Below are positions 60,851-64,000 of a stretch of 64,000 nucleotides of DNA, piece by piece; positions within the stretch are counted from its first letter, which is position 1; each line of letters opens with the position of its first letter. The translations under genes and the position numbers were made by a program. The DNA is from Sphagnum magellanicum (taxonomy: Eukaryota > Streptophyta > Sphagnopsida > Sphagnales > Sphagnaceae): positions 17,815,897-17,879,896 of the forward strand of contig CM038916.1 in the NCBI GenBank assembly GCA_021904315.1. The letters run 5' to 3'. Under the pieces are notes generated by a model, which ran no database searches, had not been told where the DNA came from, and saw nothing but the letters and a program-made list of their open reading frames with translations.

Positions 60851-61944
60851 AAACAGGGATAGATCCCCATGGTCATGAGAACGGTTCTTAGGCTTCATGG
60901 TCACGACTCTAAACCAATCAAAGACCCAATTAAGGTGTGTGTTTGTGTATGCATATATATACCTAACCTTGGTTCTCAAAATTTTGAAAACATCAAGTAA
61001 TTGACCATTAAACCATAGATTCTTTCATGAAAATCGCAATTTTCCAGACCCTTTTTGAGATAACCGGGGCTGATGGTTCTTTGATTCCGATTTCTTTCCA
61101 AATAACCGGGGCTAGGCTGGCGTCTCTCTGACTAATTATGAAATATTAAAAAAGAAAAAATTGACAATTCCTTAAAAGTGCAAAAAAACTGTGCAACTCG
61201 TGTTTAAATGTTTAAACTTTAGTAAATACTTGTTCCCAACTGGGTAGAGTTTTTTTGTTTTTTTTTCTAATTTTTTTTATAAAAAATTTAATAAATTTTT
61301 TAAAGGTGCTAATTAGGTTGTTTATATTAATTGGGTCATAATCATTGGTTATGCATAAGGGTAGGTATCAAATAATTGGTTGATAACCCATGGTTATCTT
61401 GTCGGTTATTGGTTAGTTATATGGTTTTCAAAAGAATTAATTTTTAAAATATATATATGTTTTCTTGTTTTTTTATCATAAATATGTTTTAGGATTGATA
61501 ACCTACCTGAGTAGGTTTATTAGATTTTGAAAATTCAATACCAAATGAATAGGTTATTAATTGGTTATCAAATATCGATAATTAACTAGTAGGTTTTCAA
61601 TAACTAAATTGATAACCGAGTTGATAATCGGGTCAAAACTCTTTGATAACCCAGCCAACATTGGTTTAAACCAGGGTTGATAGGTTCTTTGGTTTGCAGT
61701 GTTAATTAAACTCGGGGTTCAAGTTCTTGTGACCCAAATTAACCCTTTGTTTTAATTAGCCCTTCGTTTTTTTGGGTACCAGTTGAGAAACTAGACTGTA
61801 GAACTAGTTTTTTTTTTTTAATTTAAATATATATAATAAATAATAATAATAAATTTAATTCATTTTTTTAATTATTATTATTGGGGCCTAGAATTGGAAC
61901 CAAAGTTGTAATTGTGAAAAAAAAAAAATTGAACACAAATTTAG
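60851..61944. repeat. AT-rich stretch with GGTT/AACCGGGG repeats
   Basis: The phrase aaataaccggggct occurs at about 61057 and 61100 with tggttctttgattccgattt between, related to the repeats at 31775-31990. About 61320-61660 is rich in ggttattaattggttatc and gataaccgagttgataa words. No gene is seen. Confidence 0.5.
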
Positions 61945-62303
61945 GTTTGTTGACCTTGCCTCTGAAGGCAAGGATATTTGTGTTTAGATTAATTATAGAG
62001 TATAGTTAGTAGCTTAAGGGATTTTGGCCCCTACTAGGTAATAATAATAGGTCTACTTTTATATGAGGATTTTTGAAAGATGATATTTTGGCTTGTGTTG
62101 GAACTTGAGATTAGTTATAGAGTTATAATAATATTATCTTGAAGGATTTATTTAGGTTTCTTTTAGAGGAATTTTTTTTTAATGAAGATTATATTTTTTG
62201 CATGGTTAAATATTTGAGTTTCCGTAATTCTTCTTTTGCCTTAAGATATGTTTTAATGTAAATGGCAAGGTCACAATGTGATAGCCTATACCCCCTTCTT
62301 AAG
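61945..62303 (+). repeat. Dispersed repeat, copy 2
   Basis: It matches 48900-49225 in the same orientation. The copies differ by several percent and indels of a few bases, such as an extra taataa block here. Confidence 0.75.
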
Positions 62304-64000
62304 TAGGCAAGTTGAACTTTTTGTGAAGAGTTAACAAGTAGGTTGAACTTACAACCGAGCATTGATTTTAATTAGTCATTTAAATTTTTTATTTAATCAA
62401 TTTTTTGGTTATTTAAAAATTTGAAAGAACCCCCGGTTCTTATTCAAGATTTTAATTGTTTTGTGGGGGATAAAACCTTCAGTTTTGTTTAGAACTTGAT
62501 TCTTCAAATTTCAAGACCTTTGTTTGTTTTTTTTGCATTCTTTAAAGAAAAATTCTTAAGTGAGTCTGGTTCTTGCCTACCTTTGCATGGCCCAAGACTG
62601 ATCCCTTTTTTTTTTTGCTTTTTACAAGCGTTTGTACCATCAATAAAATATGACCACCTATATCACCTACATGCCTAACTCACAGATTTTATTTTTTTCA
62701 ATTAAAAAAATTGCGTACTTGAGACATATAACAAAACTAAGAATTACATGCCTAATGCCCACCCCACTCCACCCTCAAATTATTATTCAAAAAAATAAAA
62801 TAAATAAATAAAATCTCAAACTAACAACATGTCTAACCCCAATCAAAAGAAGATAATTAAAAAAAATAAAAATAGAATGAGAACCTAGATAAATTGGGTT
62901 TTGGAGTTGAGTCCAATTCTAGCTGGAGGTAAGTTGACAATTTTGGTTCTAGTTTCGATTTTAGGCTGATCATTGATTTTGGTTCTGATTTTGAATTTTT
63001 TTTCAAAATTTTGAATCAATGGTTTATGTAGATACGGGATAGCTAGACTTGGAAATCGAAACCAGAACTAGCCAAAAATTACAACCAGCCAACCTTGGGT
63101 TGGTTTAAACTAGTGTTGGCCATGTGCATGGTTTTTGACTCGTCCTTTGTGTAAGTGTAAATGAAAATTTAAAGCTCATTTACACTTTGTGCGTAAATGT
63201 AAATGCTTAACCCTTGGACGTGTAAGTCTAAAATCATGTAAATCCATGCAAATCCATGTAAATTTATGTAAAAAAATTCATGCAAAAATGTCAACATGGG
63301 TGTGGAGTGGGATGTTATGGAAATAAGGTCCTCCTTAGCTTCACCTTCGGTGACCACTATATTTCAAGAACACCTCCACTCCTCAAGCATTATTCCACCC
63401 TTTTTTCACAATTTGCTATTTCTCGCACTATAAATATATTTTCTACTGTTTTGAGAGTTTTTCAATAACTTGTTCCCATGAACGTTAAATCCTTTTTTGG
63501 AGCGATTGCCACTAGTGTGTCATCACCAAAATGAAAGGAAAAAAAAGGCTGGTTCATACATATTTTTATTAATTTTTATTTTTTTATTTTTATTTTTTTT
63601 GTTGTTGATCGAAAGCCTCGTGTATTGATTAAATTGGGACCATTGGTCTAATTGTGTGTTTCATACATGAGATGTCAACGTGGAAAAGAAACATGCATAA
63701 ATTAAACAATTTCTTCTTTGTGGACAACATACCAAAAGGAGTGGGCAATGTCATTATTATGAAAAGAAATACAAATATTATTCTCTCACAAAATCACTTC
63801 GTGCTTCAATTCTTAAGTTCCAATATTGATGTGCACATGCTCACATACTATTGTTGGGCCTCGATGTTAGGCAAGCACTACCCAAATTCCAATCACTTGG
63901 ATTTAGACCTTAAAAGTTGACACTATATGTAGTAGCTTAGAGGCTTGCAATCTTGAACCTTTGTTAAATTTAACATCCTTTGTCCATGTGTGAAATAGGT
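62304..64000. other. Gene-free AT-rich stretch
   Basis: About 63190-63275 repeats catgtaaatccatgcaaatcc words. A plus-strand frame at 63654-63920 (88 codons) has ordinary composition but no recognised motif. I support no gene here. Confidence 0.45.

Noticed and set aside
63107-63515. ACTAGTG words as the missing right end of the 52.2-kb CACTA element
   Set aside because: Neither has the subterminal motif set or an atc duplication.
63654-63920. 88-codon plus-strand ORF at the right edge
   Set aside because: Composition is ordinary but there is no motif, no splice context and no similarity I can recall. Not supportable as a gene.

Overview
This is a window of nuclear DNA from a land plant with a large, repeat-loaded, AT-rich genome. 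The evidence is spliced genes of plant-specific type (a SnRK1 beta subunit, an Mpv17/PMP22-type protein, a plant polytopic membrane protein), short introns with plant splice sites, TTTAGGG telomere-type repeats and CACTA and LTR transposon remnants. The sparse genes, abundant decayed repeats and lineage-restricted-looking proteins would fit a fern, another seedless plant or a gymnosperm; the sequence alone does not decide between them.

Layout. 1-27 kb holds no intact gene that I can find. It contains decayed minus-strand coding remnants (a protein-kinase-like C-lobe at 1.1-2.1 kb, a CxxC-containing piece at 2.8-3.6 kb, a coiled-coil plus RING-like piece at 12.1-13.2 kb, and a 6 kb fossil with three FCP1/NIF-like HAD phosphatase units at 19.0-25.2 kb), several tandem-repeat arrays, a solo LTR inserted in an older dispersed repeat (13.85-14.67 kb), a complete-looking 3.1 kb CACTA transposon with 3-bp target duplications (15.29-18.41 kb) and a second LTR of the same family on the other strand (25.24-26.21 kb).

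27.4-30.3 kb carries a seven-exon Mpv17/PMP22-like gene (+). 30.8-32.5 kb is minisatellite. 33.2-34.8 kb carries a three-coding-exon C2H2 zinc-finger gene (+) with a 20-residue tandem repeat. 34.8-39.2 kb is a block of telomere-related satellite and higher-order duplications, including a head-to-head TTTAGGG/CCCTAAA junction. 39.85-40.2 kb is a small Pro/His-rich ORF (+). 41.2-42.2 kb has an unrecognised decayed minus-strand ORF. 42.7-47.6 kb is a ten-exon membrane-protein gene (-) with a duplicated upstream segment.

48-57 kb is again gene-free: dispersed repeats, tandem repeats, a second CACTA end and a long poly-G run. 58.2-60.5 kb is a four-exon SnRK1 beta-subunit gene (-). 60.8-64 kb is repeat-derived AT-rich DNA.

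The genes do not form a functional cluster. Exon models were built by hand from reading frame, splice-site match and remembered family similarity; every intron phase in the four spliced models closes, but none was checked against transcripts.
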